Made by a program: the position numbers and the translations under genes
Part shown: piece by piece, positions 23,837-34,844 of the stretch
How the letters are laid out: the number at the start of each line of letters is the position of its first letter
How positions within the stretch are numbered: the stretch's first letter is position 1
From: Phaeodactylum tricornutum CCAP 1055/1
Taxonomy: Eukaryota; Bacillariophyta; Bacillariophyceae; Surirellales; Neidiaceae
DNA length: 64,000 nt
Assembly: GCF_000150955.2 (NCBI RefSeq)
Contig: NC_011674.1
Span: 620,001 to 684,000, forward strand
Direction of reading: 5' to 3'
The notes under the pieces: generated by a model
What the model was told of the DNA's origin: nothing
The model's database searches: none
What the model saw: the letters and a program-made list of their open reading frames with translations, nothing else

Positions 23837-24255
23837 GGAACCCTGCCGTGCGGCGCAGGAGGGACCAAAATCCCGCCAGTATAAGCTATTAGTATCCTAC
23901 AATTGTGTCTGGCATTGTCCGTTGCTGGGAGAGGACCTGTAGTCAACCTGTTTTTGCGTCTTTCCGAGTTCTAGGTATATAGCCTCTGTGAGCAAAGACG
24001 GCAGCATCTTTGGTCAATGCTCTTGAAGGTATTACGAATGGTGAAGACTATTCAAGTCTCGTGGTATCAAGACCCAATTGAAAAACGTGAACCAATGCTG
24101 GTATGGACTCTAGATAGTTTTGTAGACGTAACAGCTTAGCTTTTTCTTCCGAAAACAATAAAATGAAGCGAAAGATATACCACCACTAGAAAATAACCAT
24201 CACTCGGGCAAGTCATAACACAGCGTTTCACATAAGCAATAAGATTGGGTTTACT
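23837..24255. other. Convergent intergenic region
   Basis: 419 bp between the 3' ends of the transporter and RPS15. AT-rich, no coding signal. Confidence 0.5.
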
Positions 24256-24699
24256 TTAAAGCGGAATGAATCGCGTTTGGTGCGCTGCGCTGACACCGGG
24301 ACGTCCGTGCCGCACAGGCTTGTAGGTGATGGCGAATTCTCCAAGATACATGCCGATCATTTCCGGCTTCATTTCCACACCACAGAACATCTTTCCGTTG
24401 TAGATACCAATAATACTGCCGATCATTTCCGGAACAATAATCATGTTACGCAAGTGGGTCTTGATACCACGAGGCTTTTCGCCTTGCGGAGCTTCCTTCT
24501 TGGCTTGACGCAGACGCTTGATCAATGCCATGGGCTTACGCTTCAGACCTCGGGACATGCGACGACGTGCGCGTGCACAGACCAAGTCCATGAGCTCATC
24601 GTTGGTCAAGTCCAGGAGTGCTTCGAGCTCGATACCACGAAAGGTGAACTTTCGGAATTGGCGCTTCTTGCGCAGTTCGGCAACCTTTTCAGCGTCCAT
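24256..24699 (-). CDS. RPS15: 40S ribosomal protein uS19 (RPS15)
   Basis: 147 residues from the ATG at 24699, the usual length of eukaryotic RPS15. Hallmarks are [30 protein letters not shown], the near-invariant [45 protein letters not shown] and the C-terminal RFIPL. It sits in the small-subunit head near the decoding centre and is needed for late 40S maturation. Eleven in-frame codons precede the ATG. A TTTGCAG acceptor-like site just upstream makes a 5'UTR intron possible but unproven. Confidence 0.98.
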   Translation of the reverse strand: MDAEKVAELRKKRQFRKFTFRGIELEALLDLTNDELMDLVCARARRRMSRGLKRKPMALIKRLRQAKKEAPQGEKPRGIKTHLRNMIIVPEMIGSIIGIYNGKMFCGVEMKPEMIGMYLGEFAITYKPVRHGRPGVSAAHQTRFIPL

Positions 24700-25285
24700 C
24701 TTTATGACAAGAACCGTAGAGGATATCTGCAAATTACGGCGAACAACAAAAGTTTTTTAGAGACTGGGTAGTGGAGCTCTAATTCTACATAACAGCCGTA
24801 ATTTCGGCTGCTGTTGATCGATCTGACTGTGAATGTAACTTTTTCCGCCGCCACTCGTACTCTTATTTCCGGCATCGCCAGCTGGCTATTTCTGCTATCT
24901 ATTCAGTTTCAAAGTATTGCCAATCTACGTAACACGCCATGGTCCACACGTACCTCGCTATTCAGCTTCTGGACGGATGTGCGTTACCAAAGGGGTCTCG
25001 GCCGAACGAGAGTTTGTTAACGACACTTCCCGTGAAAGCACTTTTTAGTAAAGCGGTAGACACACGATTGAGTATACGAGCGGCGGTGACTGTGCTCTTT
25101 GGGAGCGACTTCCCTAGTATCCTTGCATTCTATGGCGCTCGTACTATTACAAAAATGTCCTGTCCGTCTGCCCGGCTTCGTAACAGGACGATGAATTCGA
25201 TATGTGTGATTATTTCCATTCCCTCCAACCAAATAGGTTTTGTGCATTTTTCGATTTCACAACAGAATATCCATTGTCTCCCACC
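24700..25285. other. Divergent intergenic region
   Basis: 586 bp between RPS15 and the helicase gene. It holds one GACTGTGA octamer (24825) and no convincing gene. Confidence 0.5.
24825..24832 (+). promoter_or_regulatory. GACTGTGA octamer upstream of RPS15
   Basis: About 125 bp upstream of the RPS15 start, between RPS15 and the divergent helicase gene. One of several copies of this octamer in the window. Role is inferred from position only. Confidence 0.35.
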
Positions 25286-28145
25286 ATGGTGAACCCAACG
25301 AAAAAAGGGGGTAGCAGCGGAGGCAATGGTTTTAAAGCGTTAGGACTATCTGATGAAGTCTACAAGGGGATTATCCGGATGGGATTTCGAGTAAGTTTCG
25401 TTGCTACCAGTTTTGACAGATTGTTGATGAAGGCGACGCTGTTATTCTTCGTCGAAACATCCTGCAATTGTCAGGAGAAAAGACATTATCTCACTTTCCC
25501 TTCCGCATATTGTAGATGCCTACGCCGGTGCAGCGGAAGTCTTTACCTGTTGTTTTGACTGGTGTCGATACTGTAGTAATGGCCAGAACTGGGTCTGGAA
25601 AAACGTGTGCTTTTCTGATTCCGCTACTGGAAAAGCTATTGGATACACCAAAGGGTCAAAACGGCAACCATGTGCGAGGTGTTATTCTTTCACCTACACG
25701 CGAGCTGTCTCAACAAACGCTAAGGGTCATGAATAAGTTGGCGGCAGACACAGACATCCGGTCCATCGGTATTCACGGAGGAGAAGGAATGGAAAAACAA
25801 TTCAATCAACTCGCCTCCAAGCCAGATGTGATTATCGCGACACCTGGTCGCTTGGCACATCACTTGTCCGAAATTCCGGATTTTAAGCTTGCAGGATGCG
25901 CCATGTGCATCCTGGATGAGGCGGATCGATTGTTGGAAATGGGCTTTTCTATGCAAATCCGTCAAATTGCTCGCAGTATGCCAGAAACCTGCCAGAAAGT
26001 TATGTTGTCCGCCACGATGCCTAAAGTTCTAGTAGAGTTTACAAAGTCCGGTTTTGCAGTAGATCCTGCGGTTGTTCGTTTGGATCAGGAAGCGAGCGTT
26101 TCGGAAGAGCTTCGCATTGCGTTCATTACGTGTCGTAGTCTTGACAAGGATGCCGCACTTCTTCACGTTTTGCACCATATTAAAGAAGACCAGGAAGAGC
26201 ACGCAGACAGTCGGACCGGATTATCCCTTATTTTTGCCGCTACTAGACACCACGTCGAGTATGTTACAACTCTACTAATAGCGGCAGGTTTTGATGCTGT
26301 AATGATCTATGGAACTCTGGATCAAGAGGCTCGTAAGATAAATCTCGCAGCCTTCAGAAGCGGAAAGAGACCTATCTTGGTGACAACAGATGTTGCCGCT
26401 CGTGGAATCGACGTACCGCTCATCGATCACGTCATCCACTACCATTTTCCTTCATCTCCGAAATTGTTTGTTCATCGATCTGGACGAGCGGCACGCGCAG
26501 GGCGAATTGGGTATTGTTGGGGTTTGATAGAGCCAGACGAGTTGCCATACATGATTGAACTACACCTTTTTCTCGGAAGAAAACCAATGTCGGCAGAACA
26601 GAAAACCGATGATGGAAAAACAATAGAAACAACGTATACGCTCAATGAGATGTCGCCCGATATGGTTCACTATGGATGCGTCCCCGAATCAATCTTAACC
26701 ATGGAAGTTGAAAACGTTCAACGTATCATGGACTCGGAGCTAAGTGGGTCGTTGGAAGCTGAATCACTCCGTGCTCTGACAAAAGTTTGCAAGAACGCCA
26801 TGAAACAATATCGCCGGACTCGAACCGAAGCTAGTCGTGAAGGCGTTCGTCGTGCCAAAGCGATCTTGGAAGGAGAACGAATAGAAACGGGTCAGCGGGT
26901 TGGTAGTGGGTCAATACCCCCTCATCCTCTATTAAAAGGGATGGAACACGACTTTCATCTCAAGGACGCACCAGAAGGGAGACTGGAAAATTTGAAAGAA
27001 CGTGAAGAATTTTTGAAAGCAGTCTCTCAGTTTCGCCCAAAAGAGACTGTCTTCGAGGCCTTTGCTACTGGTGGGGGAAAAGACAAGGGTGTTGTGAGCC
27101 ACTTTGACAAGGGTCGCACTTCTAGTAAGAAGAACCACGATTCTAGTGTCGCGCTAACAGCCATGAAGAATATGAGACGGCAAATGCGCATGGCCCGCGA
27201 CAAAGGTTCCACCTTGGTTGTTGCGGGCAGCGACTTCGCAAATGCTGTTAATGAGGAGACTGAACTGAAGGAACGGTATGAGATTGAGCAAAACGAGGTC
27301 GAAGCACTCGACGAGCTGACCCACAATCAATTGAGGCCTCAAAAAATACTGAGGCACTTTCTATTGGCGGCAAACGGCGCTTGTCCAAAGCCGACCGTCG
27401 TCTTATGAAAAAGAATCCCAGCGGCTTATCCCGACAATCTTTATCCGATTCCATGCATCAAGATAGGCCAACGAAAGCTATGCGCGGTTCAGACTTTCGC
27501 GATCCATCATTTTACATGGAAACTGATTTCACATCCAATTCCGACGAAGCCAAGCGATCTCGACAAATTGAGGCTGCGATGCAGCCAAGTGCTGCTTCAG
27601 GTATGAAGGGATCAATGGGGCAGGCGTTACGAATTGAGGAAGCCATGCTTGACATCGTTGGTGATGAAAATGAAGAGCTAGTCAAGAAACAGCGAATGTT
27701 ACGTTGGGACAAATCAAAGCGAAAATACGTACAGACGACGGTCGGGTCCGAACTTAGCGGCGAGAGTAAGAGTAAGAAAATGCGCCTAGAGAGCGGTCAA
27801 CTTGTTAAAACCGATAAAATGAAGCTTGGTGAGCTTTACGAGAAGTGGCAGAAGAAAACAAATCGCAGCGTTGGACGAAGCGGTGTTTTTGACGACGCTG
27901 ATGGTATCACAGCTCCTATAACGAGCGTGGGAGGTCCAAAGGTTATGACGAAGAATGGAAGGGTGAAGGGCAAGCAGACTGGAGACGACCGGACCAAATC
28001 GGCATCTGCAATTAAGAAAGAAAGGGACAAGAAGCAGAATATGAAGCTGAAGAATACGAAGAAAGGAGAGCGCCGTACTATGGAAAGGCAGCAACGCGAC
28101 GGGCGCAATAGAGCTAACAACGGGCCGCAGTCGAAGAAAAGATAG
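25286..28145 (+). CDS. DBP10: DEAD-box RNA helicase, Dbp10/DDX54-like
   Basis: Nucleolar ATP-dependent RNA helicase expected to act in 60S ribosome assembly. Exon 1 is 25286-25390 (35 codons). A 125 bp GTAAGT...TAG intron follows, then exon 2 from 25516, which restores the Q-motif (GFR-MPTPVQRKSLP). Motifs are ARTGSGKT, PTRELSQQ, TPGRL, DEAD, SAT, TTDVAARGID and HRSGRAARAG. The C-terminal part has the Dbp10CT-type block (MLRWDKSKRKYVQTTVG) and a very basic tail, both diagnostic for the Dbp10/DDX54 branch. The reading changes frame between about 27298 and 27346, where a run of six A lies at 27341-27346: the first frame ends at 27408 while the conserved KRRLSKADRRLMKKN lies in the next. A one-base indel or a tiny intron (about 38 bp) would explain it. 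Confidence 0.92.
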
Positions 28146-28644
28146 ATTTTTTCGTTAATGTAAGTGTTGTGTAAGTACAGTTAGCTTTAACTATCAGTCG
28201 GGTCTTACAAATATGCGTGCGCGCTCAAGATTAGAACAAAAGATAACCTTTTCCATGTTGACAAGTACAACCATATGCACGTCATCCGACAATGCGTAAA
28301 CTGACAATTAGGAGGAACAAATCTTACCTAATGCTAATGAACCCATTGAGAGCAAGTACACAGCGAATTGACCTTGAAAGACAAGAACTAGGCCATATCG
28401 CGATACCCCTCTAGTAGCTGTAAACCATTTATTTACTAACTGTAAGTTATTCTGGTCTTTGTTGTTTTTTGCTCACACGGTCAATTTGAAAAGTGTCATC
28501 GGGATGTTGACAGTTAATGATTTGGAATCAAATTCGAGGTGGCCGTGCTTGCCGCGCATCATACCCTGACATTGGTGACAGGAATCCGACAAATGTTCAG
28601 CGCGACAAAAAGTACAATCTTGTCCAGTAGCACAATCCACGACA
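28146..28644. other. Intergenic, no gene seen
   Basis: 499 bp between the helicase stop and the chromo-JmjC start. AT-rich, no coding signal. Confidence 0.5.
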
Positions 28645-31173
28645 ATGATGAAAGCGGATCAGGCCAACCTTAGTAAAACATCAGTAGGCGCGATCAAGCG
28701 GTCTTCTCCCACCAGCAACAGCAGCCAAAAGAAGAAGAAAAGAAGAAAGCCTGTAAGCAATTCGTCTAGCCATCGGCGTCGCCTTCAACCCAGGGTAGTG
28801 GCTGTCGATGATGATGGAGAAAAATACTGGGAAGTTGAGTACGTCGTGGCCCGTAGAAAGCGGACAGGGAAGGAAGAATATTTAGTGCACTGGAAAGGTT
28901 GCCCAGATTCCCAGAACAGTTGGGAACCAGCTGACAATCTGTGTGATTCGCTAATAGAAGAAGCTCAGACTCTTAATTTACGACAGCAAGAGAAAAAGCT
29001 TGGCATAGATGACGACCAAAATCCGAGAATTCAGAACGAAATCGACTGCGCCCCGACGCCGCAAGTAGACCGTGGTAATCGCAGTCCAGTAAAGGAGTAT
29101 TGGGACGCGGAATCCAAGGTTCCGCAGCGACCAGAAGCACATACCGTAGATAAACCGCATATATCCGATAAATGGGAGGATCACTGGGATTGGAGTGATG
29201 AGGGGCAAATTCACTATATGCAAGTTGAGCGCATCGATGTTGATGATCCGACAGCACACGGTCGAGTGAAGGAAGCCAGACAGTCAGGCAAGCCGATTTG
29301 TCTCGTCGGGCATAAGGGTTGGGCTCAATTTTCCGCAAGATGGTTGCAAAAAGCCACTACGAACAAGGAGATCAACACCCCCGACGAATACGACAATTTT
29401 ACTGAGCTACTTGATCTATCCGTGCCGCATAAAATATCCGTTGAGAAAATGGAAGAAGATATCGGCGATGAAGTAGTTCCAGTTGTGCGTCGAAATTACA
29501 ATCAGGAGAATCCGATTCACGGGGAAATATCGGCATCTCGGTTTCTAAAAAAGTGCTGGCCAAAGAACGAAGACACCAACACCAACCTGCTCAAACAGAA
29601 ACAATCCATGATGTACATGCACCAATGGCAATTTCCTCTCTCGTCTACTGCTTCCTTAAAACTTTGTGGAAAAGGGAAGAACGAACCGCTGCCAAACGGA
29701 ATCCTAGGAAACGATCTGTTGCAACATTGGTTGGATGGTCTCGGGGACAATCCTTTCCAGTACATATTTATGGGAGGTACAGGGACCATGAGCAAACTTC
29801 ACCGTGACAACGGTGGTTTAATGATACTCATTGCACCCATTGTTGGAGAGAAAGAAGTAACGCTGGTGCACCGTGCCGACGGAGCAAGATGCCTTTACCA
29901 TTTGGAGGCAACATTGGACAAGATAGATCTGGATCGGTTTCCGCTGATGGCTAGCGCAAGGACCTGGAAGTCAGTAATTCGACCAGGCGAAATTCTGGTG
30001 ATGCCGCAAGGTACCTATCATCAGTGTCGTAATTTGACGCCGTGCCTTTCCTATTCGCGATTCTATCTCGATTCCATCAATCTTAACGCATTTCTCGAAT
30101 CATACCTGGACAGGGATTCACCTGAAATCGACCACATCGAAGTGCTATGGAATGCGTGCATCAATTTGATGGAAATCGTTGACAAATATGCCGATAAAGT
30201 CAAAGCGAATCCTCAGCTTGAACTCGACGGATCGCAATTTCCGACGAACGTTGCTTCTGCAGTTGACGCTTTACGACCTCTTCGGAATGTTTCACGAGAA
30301 ATCGCCAGACGACTTGGAATGGGGGAACCAAATCAGCAGACTAGTTCGGAACGAGAAATCACAAGGTCACTGGAGATGGCAGAAACGCATAAACAAATGA
30401 GCTCGAAGGATTGGAATGCGATGATCCACGATATAGACGGTACGCTGCACAATTTTCGATACCGCCTTTTCACAAAACAGCCTCCTTTTCGTCGACTAAT
30501 GGAGGCTTCGTCCAAGATTGTATTGACATCTGCTTCTTCCATACGAGTCATTGGAGATGATGATTCTCGTTCAGTTGGAGAGCTTTCTGATTCTGAAGGA
30601 ATGTCAACGTTTTCCAGCGCTCTTCGAAAGGCCCCGAGACTTTCGCCGGACACAGAGGGTCTTACCATTTCAGATACGATACGACTGCAGGTCAACGATA
30701 CGGTGTCCATCAACATAGACAATCGCAGCGTAAAGGGTACAATCATTCGTATCAAAGACAGGCTGAAGGCTGCATTCCTTAAGTTTGATGAATTTCCTGC
30801 GTGTCAAAGTGAATTTGTTCCATTAAAATGCCTTCGTGTTGTCAACGCAGACGAGTCTTCTACCGAGGTGTGCCCCCGAAATATGCGAATTGGAATGCTT
30901 GTGAAGTATAGTGACCGAGGAGAAGAGTATAGGGCGGAGGTCAAAGCTTGGAAGAATGCCACATTCTATCGTATTGCGTTGATTCTCGACGACGGTCGCT
31001 TTCATTTTGAGCGCTGGGTGACTCGAGATTCAATAATGGAACGAATTGGTTGTCTCTCCAATGAATTGCCCCATGGACAAGCTAGCTGTCGCCCGCTTGC
31101 TGGATCGAACGAACCTTTCTCGGAAGCAGAAGATAGTGTTCTTCTGGATAAGCTTCTCACTGATCGCCTTTAA
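28645..31173 (+). CDS. Chromodomain-JmjC fusion protein
   Basis: 842 residues in one exon from the first of two adjacent ATGs. Residues ~20-50 are a basic, NLS-like run. A chromodomain spans ~62-110 (YWEVEYVVARRKR, EYLVHWKGCPDSQNSWEP) with the aromatic cage residues expected for methyl-lysine binding. A JmjC/cupin-8 oxygenase core lies at ~215-475: CLVGHKGWAQF, then GGTGTMSKLHRDNGG with the HxD iron ligands (H386, D388), and the distal His in MPQGTYHQ (H459). These are the Fe(II)/2-oxoglutarate dioxygenase residues. The C-terminal third carries two small beta-rich Tudor-like modules (about 670-735 and 755-815). Reader plus hydroxylase in one chain suggests histone demethylation or hydroxylation at marked chromatin; the target residue is unknown. 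Confidence 0.85.
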   Translation: MMKADQANLSKTSVGAIKRSSPTSNSSQKKKKRRKPVSNSSSHRRRLQPRVVAVDDDGEKYWEVEYVVARRKRTGKEEYLVHWKGCPDSQNSWEPADNLCDSLIEEAQTLNLRQQEKKLGIDDDQNPRIQNEIDCAPTPQVDRGNRSPVKEYWDAESKVPQRPEAHTVDKPHISDKWEDHWDWSDEGQIHYMQVERIDVDDPTAHGRVKEARQSGKPICLVGHKGWAQFSARWLQKATTNKEINTPDEYDNFTELLDLSVPHKISVEKMEEDIGDEVVPVVRRNYNQENPIHGEISASRFLKKCWPKNEDTNTNLLKQKQSMMYMHQWQFPLSSTASLKLCGKGKNEPLPNGILGNDLLQHWLDGLGDNPFQYIFMGGTGTMSKLHRDNGGLMILIAPIVGEKEVTLVHRADGARCLYHLEATLDKIDLDRFPLMASARTWKSVIRPGEILVMPQGTYHQCRNLTPCLSYSRFYLDSINLNAFLESYLDRDSPEIDHIEVLWNACINLMEIVDKYADKVKANPQLELDGSQFPTNVASAVDALRPLRNVSREIARRLGMGEPNQQTSSEREITRSLEMAETHKQMSSKDWNAMIHDIDGTLHNFRYRLFTKQPPFRRLMEASSKIVLTSASSIRVIGDDDSRSVGELSDSEGMSTFSSALRKAPRLSPDTEGLTISDTIRLQVNDTVSINIDNRSVKGTIIRIKDRLKAAFLKFDEFPACQSEFVPLKCLRVVNADESSTEVCPRNMRIGMLVKYSDRGEEYRAEVKAWKNATFYRIALILDDGRFHFERWVTRDSIMERIGCLSNELPHGQASCRPLAGSNEPFSEAEDSVLLDKLLTDRL

Positions 31174-32295
31174 GCGGAAATTTTTTTCTCGAACGGCGAA
31201 GATATGCAACAGTGCCCGATGGTTAATATACATATTTGTCTAAAGACAAGGGATTGAATGATTTGCAACAGAAGAAGTACGCTGTATAGCTGAGTCGACG
31301 TAGACAAGGATCATGTGGACGCACTTGTCTCAGCCTTTTTTGTGTTGTCCTAATTTTACTACAAATGTCGGCGTCCTCTGATTCGTCTTCCATCAAACTC
31401 ACTTTGCGCTAGACGACTTGTATCCGTTCAGTTTATTATTATCTTTCTTTAAGCGAGAATTCTTTACTCTTGCTATATCTGATATCACGGTATTCATGCA
31501 TAAAGGCTTGTGCTTACCCTCATGGATTTACAGTTGGGCATCCAGATGAGTGTCAAAAGATATAGACAGGGTTCTTCTCGAGAAAAACGCTTATCTCCAC
31601 GAGTTACAAAGCTAGTGGGTTCACTATGAAAAAAGGAATGCGGATATCGGTTTCGTTGCTTTCCTCCTTAGGCTTAGCATCTATCTAGAAACATCAGACA
31701 TCGACGAAAGCGTGACTGATCTGAGCCCTCCGATCGTTGCATTACAAGATCAAAAATACCAAATTACAACAAGATCATGACGAATGACTATTCAGGAATG
31801 ACTGGTAGTTTGACAGCCGTCGTACCTTTTGCGTATTTCACAGATAGGTCAAAGAGTCGCACCAGAAATTTCCAGAAGGGCGGCGAAGCCAGACCATAAA
31901 TTTCCTCACGATAAGCGATAACCTTCGCGTCCATGCCAGTGTGGCCGTCACTTACTCGAATGCAGTAGGATTTTCTCCTCAATTGCTGTATTCTTTATAC
32001 AACAATCACTGTTCGTCCTTCTCAAACCCGTTCAGTATTCATTGAACATCGATGGATGTGATTGACAAAAGTATGCAATCGCAAAATCTTCACTTCACTC
32101 CCTCGTCGATTGCGATGTGTGGGACCGGCTCCTACGAGATATTCGCGGGGTGCACGTATTCTTTCTCAAGGAATAGGAATGAGAGCAGAAAATCGAACCG
32201 AACGTAATCAATGGTCAAGATCCGAACATAGTTGGCGTAGCGCAGTCCGCGACCTCCAACGAGGCTTGTCGTTGCACGTCGACGAGACGAGCGAA
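31174..32295. other. Intergenic, no gene seen
   Basis: 1.1 kb. Only short, low-quality frames (for example 31788-31982 on the minus strand). Nothing recognised. Confidence 0.5.
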
Positions 32296-32715
32296 CTAAT
32301 AGTCCATCAACACAAATTTGACAAAGATTGCCGTCGCAGCGATTGACCCCAGTGCGGCCAAAGCGTAGGGTGCCAAGTATCCAGCGAAACCGCCACCATC
32401 AAAACTCTCCACCGAAAGGCCATCTGGCGAGGTTGCATTTTCTACAGCGGTCGTTTCAGAGTGATTTTCGCCAGTCACATCCCCCTTGGCCCAGCGCCTA
32501 ATCCCTACAAAACACTTTGGACGACTATCGTGCGGAAGTCGGTTAGTGTACCGGGTCCGTTCAGAGTGCCTTGCTTTGGTAATTTGGATACGAAGGCGAC
32601 CACCATCAGGAAAGAGTACTGGATTCTTGCCGGGGAGCGTGAGAAAAGCGGTGGTGCTCGTCCACAGCAACAACCATATCAGCCTAGACGTGAACTTTGA
32701 CGTGGAGCCGACCAT
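32296..32715 (-). CDS. Small plastid-type single-pass membrane protein, function unknown
   Basis: 139 residues from the ATG at 32715. The N-terminus is a signal peptide (RLIWLLLWTSTTAF) whose end reads STTAF-LTLPG, the diatom plastid-import pattern with Phe after the cleavage site, followed by a Ser/Arg-rich transit-like stretch. The C-terminus is one transmembrane span (YALAALGSIAATAIFVKF) ending in VLMDY. No family recognised. Size and topology are like small photosystem or thylakoid subunits, but there is no diagnostic motif. Confidence 0.65.
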   Translation of the reverse strand: MVGSTSKFTSRLIWLLLWTSTTAFLTLPGKNPVLFPDGGRLRIQITKARHSERTRYTNRLPHDSRPKCFVGIRRWAKGDVTGENHSETTAVENATSPDGLSVESFDGGGFAGYLAPYALAALGSIAATAIFVKFVLMDY

Positions 32716-33167
32716 CGGTTGCGTTTGACTTCTTTTCCAACGGTATCTAATGTTCAGGCCGACTGACAGAACCGCTTCGGACGGATTTGTTGTGCTGTGA
32801 GTATTTGACTGTGAGTGCGAAGAGCAGAACAAAAATCTGATTTTGTTTTCTGGAAAAATGCAAGCTATTATCGACTCGTCGGACTGCAGTTTTGGGTTCA
32901 GTCATTGTTGTGTGTGCTACTGTAGCGTGACCCCCGCAACTGTTGTGAGCGGAACGTTGAGCACAGGGTAGGCAAGCGGCGGCCATGGCTCACGCGACAA
33001 CTCCAGGAGGAAAAAGCCAAGCCGAGACATACCGGAGTACAAAGAGCGAGCGGCCTTGGGAAATGGTTTGTTACACCTACACAGCAAGAATAATTGACCA
33101 TAGATTCACAGCGCACAACTTAAATAGTTTCCATTCGGTTTCGACTCCCGCGAATTCGATCTAGAAT
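32716..33167. other. Divergent intergenic region
   Basis: 452 bp between the plastid-type protein and AP-1 mu. Contains the octamer at 32807. Confidence 0.5.
32807..32814 (+). promoter_or_regulatory. GACTGTGA octamer upstream of a plastid-protein gene
   Basis: About 92 bp upstream of the 32715 start, in the divergent region shared with AP-1 mu. Confidence 0.35.
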
Positions 33168-34665
33168 ATGGTTGCTTCGGCCGTCTTCATTACGGACTTG
33201 CAAGGCAAGAACATTATCAGTCGAAACTACCGCGGCGATGTACCAATGCAGAAGGCTCTGGAACGTTTTCAAACGTACTTGCTAGAAACCACCGACGAAT
33301 CCAAGAAACCGGTCTTTCATGTCGACAGCAATGGCGATTGTTTAACGGAAGATAATGTCGGTGCAACAGGAGTTGGCGGGGAAGCGTACATCTACATTGC
33401 GGTATGTACAATGCCACTCGACGTTCGATCCAAACAAGTCTCCGGAAGACCAACTTTTTGTGACGAGCTATCGTCCTGCGTCTTTCCAACTCTTCTGCTC
33501 ACTACTTTGTTTTCGTTTTGATTGCCTTTCCCAGCTGTCCAACCTGTACTTGTGCGCCGTGACGACACGAAATTCCAACGTTGCTTTGATTCTGACTTTT
33601 CTCTATCGACTATCCCAAGTCTTCAAGGACTACTTCGGCACTTTGGAAGAAGAAAGCATTCGAGACAACTTTGTGATCATATACGAGCTACTGGACGAAA
33701 CCATGGATCACGGTTTACCGCAAGCGTTGGACAGTATGATTCTGCGTTCGTTCATCACCCAGGGTGCCAACCGGATGTCGGAAGACGCACGAAACAAGCC
33801 CCCGGTAGCTCTCACCAACGCAGTTTCCTGGCGCGCCGAAGGAATCAAACACAAAAAGAATGAAATCTTCTTGGATGTCGTGGAGAAGCTAAACTTGCTG
33901 GTTTCGGCCAACGGTACAGTCTTGCATTCGGAGATCCTTGGCGCCGTCAAGATGAGGTCCTTTCTTTCCGGCATGCCCGAGCTTAAACTAGGTCTCAACG
34001 ATAAACTCATGTTTGAAGCCACGGGCCGAGCGAATCAAGCGAAAGGAAAGGCCGTGGAACTCGAAGACATCAAGTTCCATCAATGCGTGCGCCTCGCCCG
34101 CTTTGAAAACGACCGCACCATTTCCTTCATCCCTCCCGACGGTGAGTTTGATCTCATGACGTACCGCCTAAATACGCACGTCAAACCGTTGATTTGGGTC
34201 GAGGCTGTCGTCGAGCCGCACAAAGGAAGTCGTATCGAGTACATGATCAAGACGCGATCCCAGTTTAAATCGCGATCCGTCGCCAACAACGTGGAGATCA
34301 TCATTCCCGTCCCTCCGGACGTCGATTCGCCTTCTTTCAAGTGTTCGGTCGGCAGCGTTTCGTACTTGCCCGACAAAGATTCCGCTGTTTGGACAATCAA
34401 ACAGTTCCACGGCGGTCGTGAATATTTGATGCGGGCGCATTTTGGTTTGCCAAGTATTTCAGCATCAGATATTGACCCCGAAGCGAAAAAGAAGGGAGAT
34501 AACGCTTGGAAGGCGCCGATTCGGGTACAGTTTGAAATTCCATACTTTACTGTTTCCGGCATTCAAGTCCGGTATTTGAAGATCATCGAACGAAGCGGCT
34601 ACCAGGCGTTACCATGGGTTCGTTACATTACCGCCAATGGTGACTACCAGTTAAGAATGGCATAA
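33168..34665 (+). CDS. AP1M1: AP-1 clathrin adaptor medium subunit (mu1)
   Basis: Exon 1 is 33168-33401 (78 codons). A 133 bp intron 33402-33534 (GTATGT donor, TTTCCCAG acceptor) precedes exon 2 at 33535-34665, giving 454 residues. It has an N-terminal longin domain (SAVFITDLQGKNIISRNYRGDV), the linker EEESIRDNFVIIYELLDE, and the mu homology domain (AVSWRAEGIKHKKNE, MRSFLSGMPELKLGLNDK, RLARFENDRTISFIPPDGEF, VKPLIWVEA, EIPYFTVSGIQVRYLKI, PWVRYIT). Block-by-block agreement is with AP-1 mu rather than mu2 or mu3. It would recognise YxxPhi sorting signals at the trans-Golgi and endosomes. It converges on the KEA-type antiporter gene, 179 bp between stop codons. Confidence 0.97.
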
Positions 34666-34844
34666 CACTTCCAACATTATCTTCTATATTTCCACTTGTG
34701 GCCCGTAGGCATCTCTACTAGGCATGCGAGAGCGCACAAAAAGGCGTACTTTGATCTGAAAACTATGCGTATGTAAAGTGTATTTGGACAAACTTAGATT
34801 CCTGGCTCAGCTCTTTCTTCAGAGCCCTCCAAGATTACAAATCT

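Noticed and set aside
31788-31982. 64-codon minus-strand frame in the 31-32 kb gap
   Set aside because: No ATG at its first codon, no domain and no supporting context.
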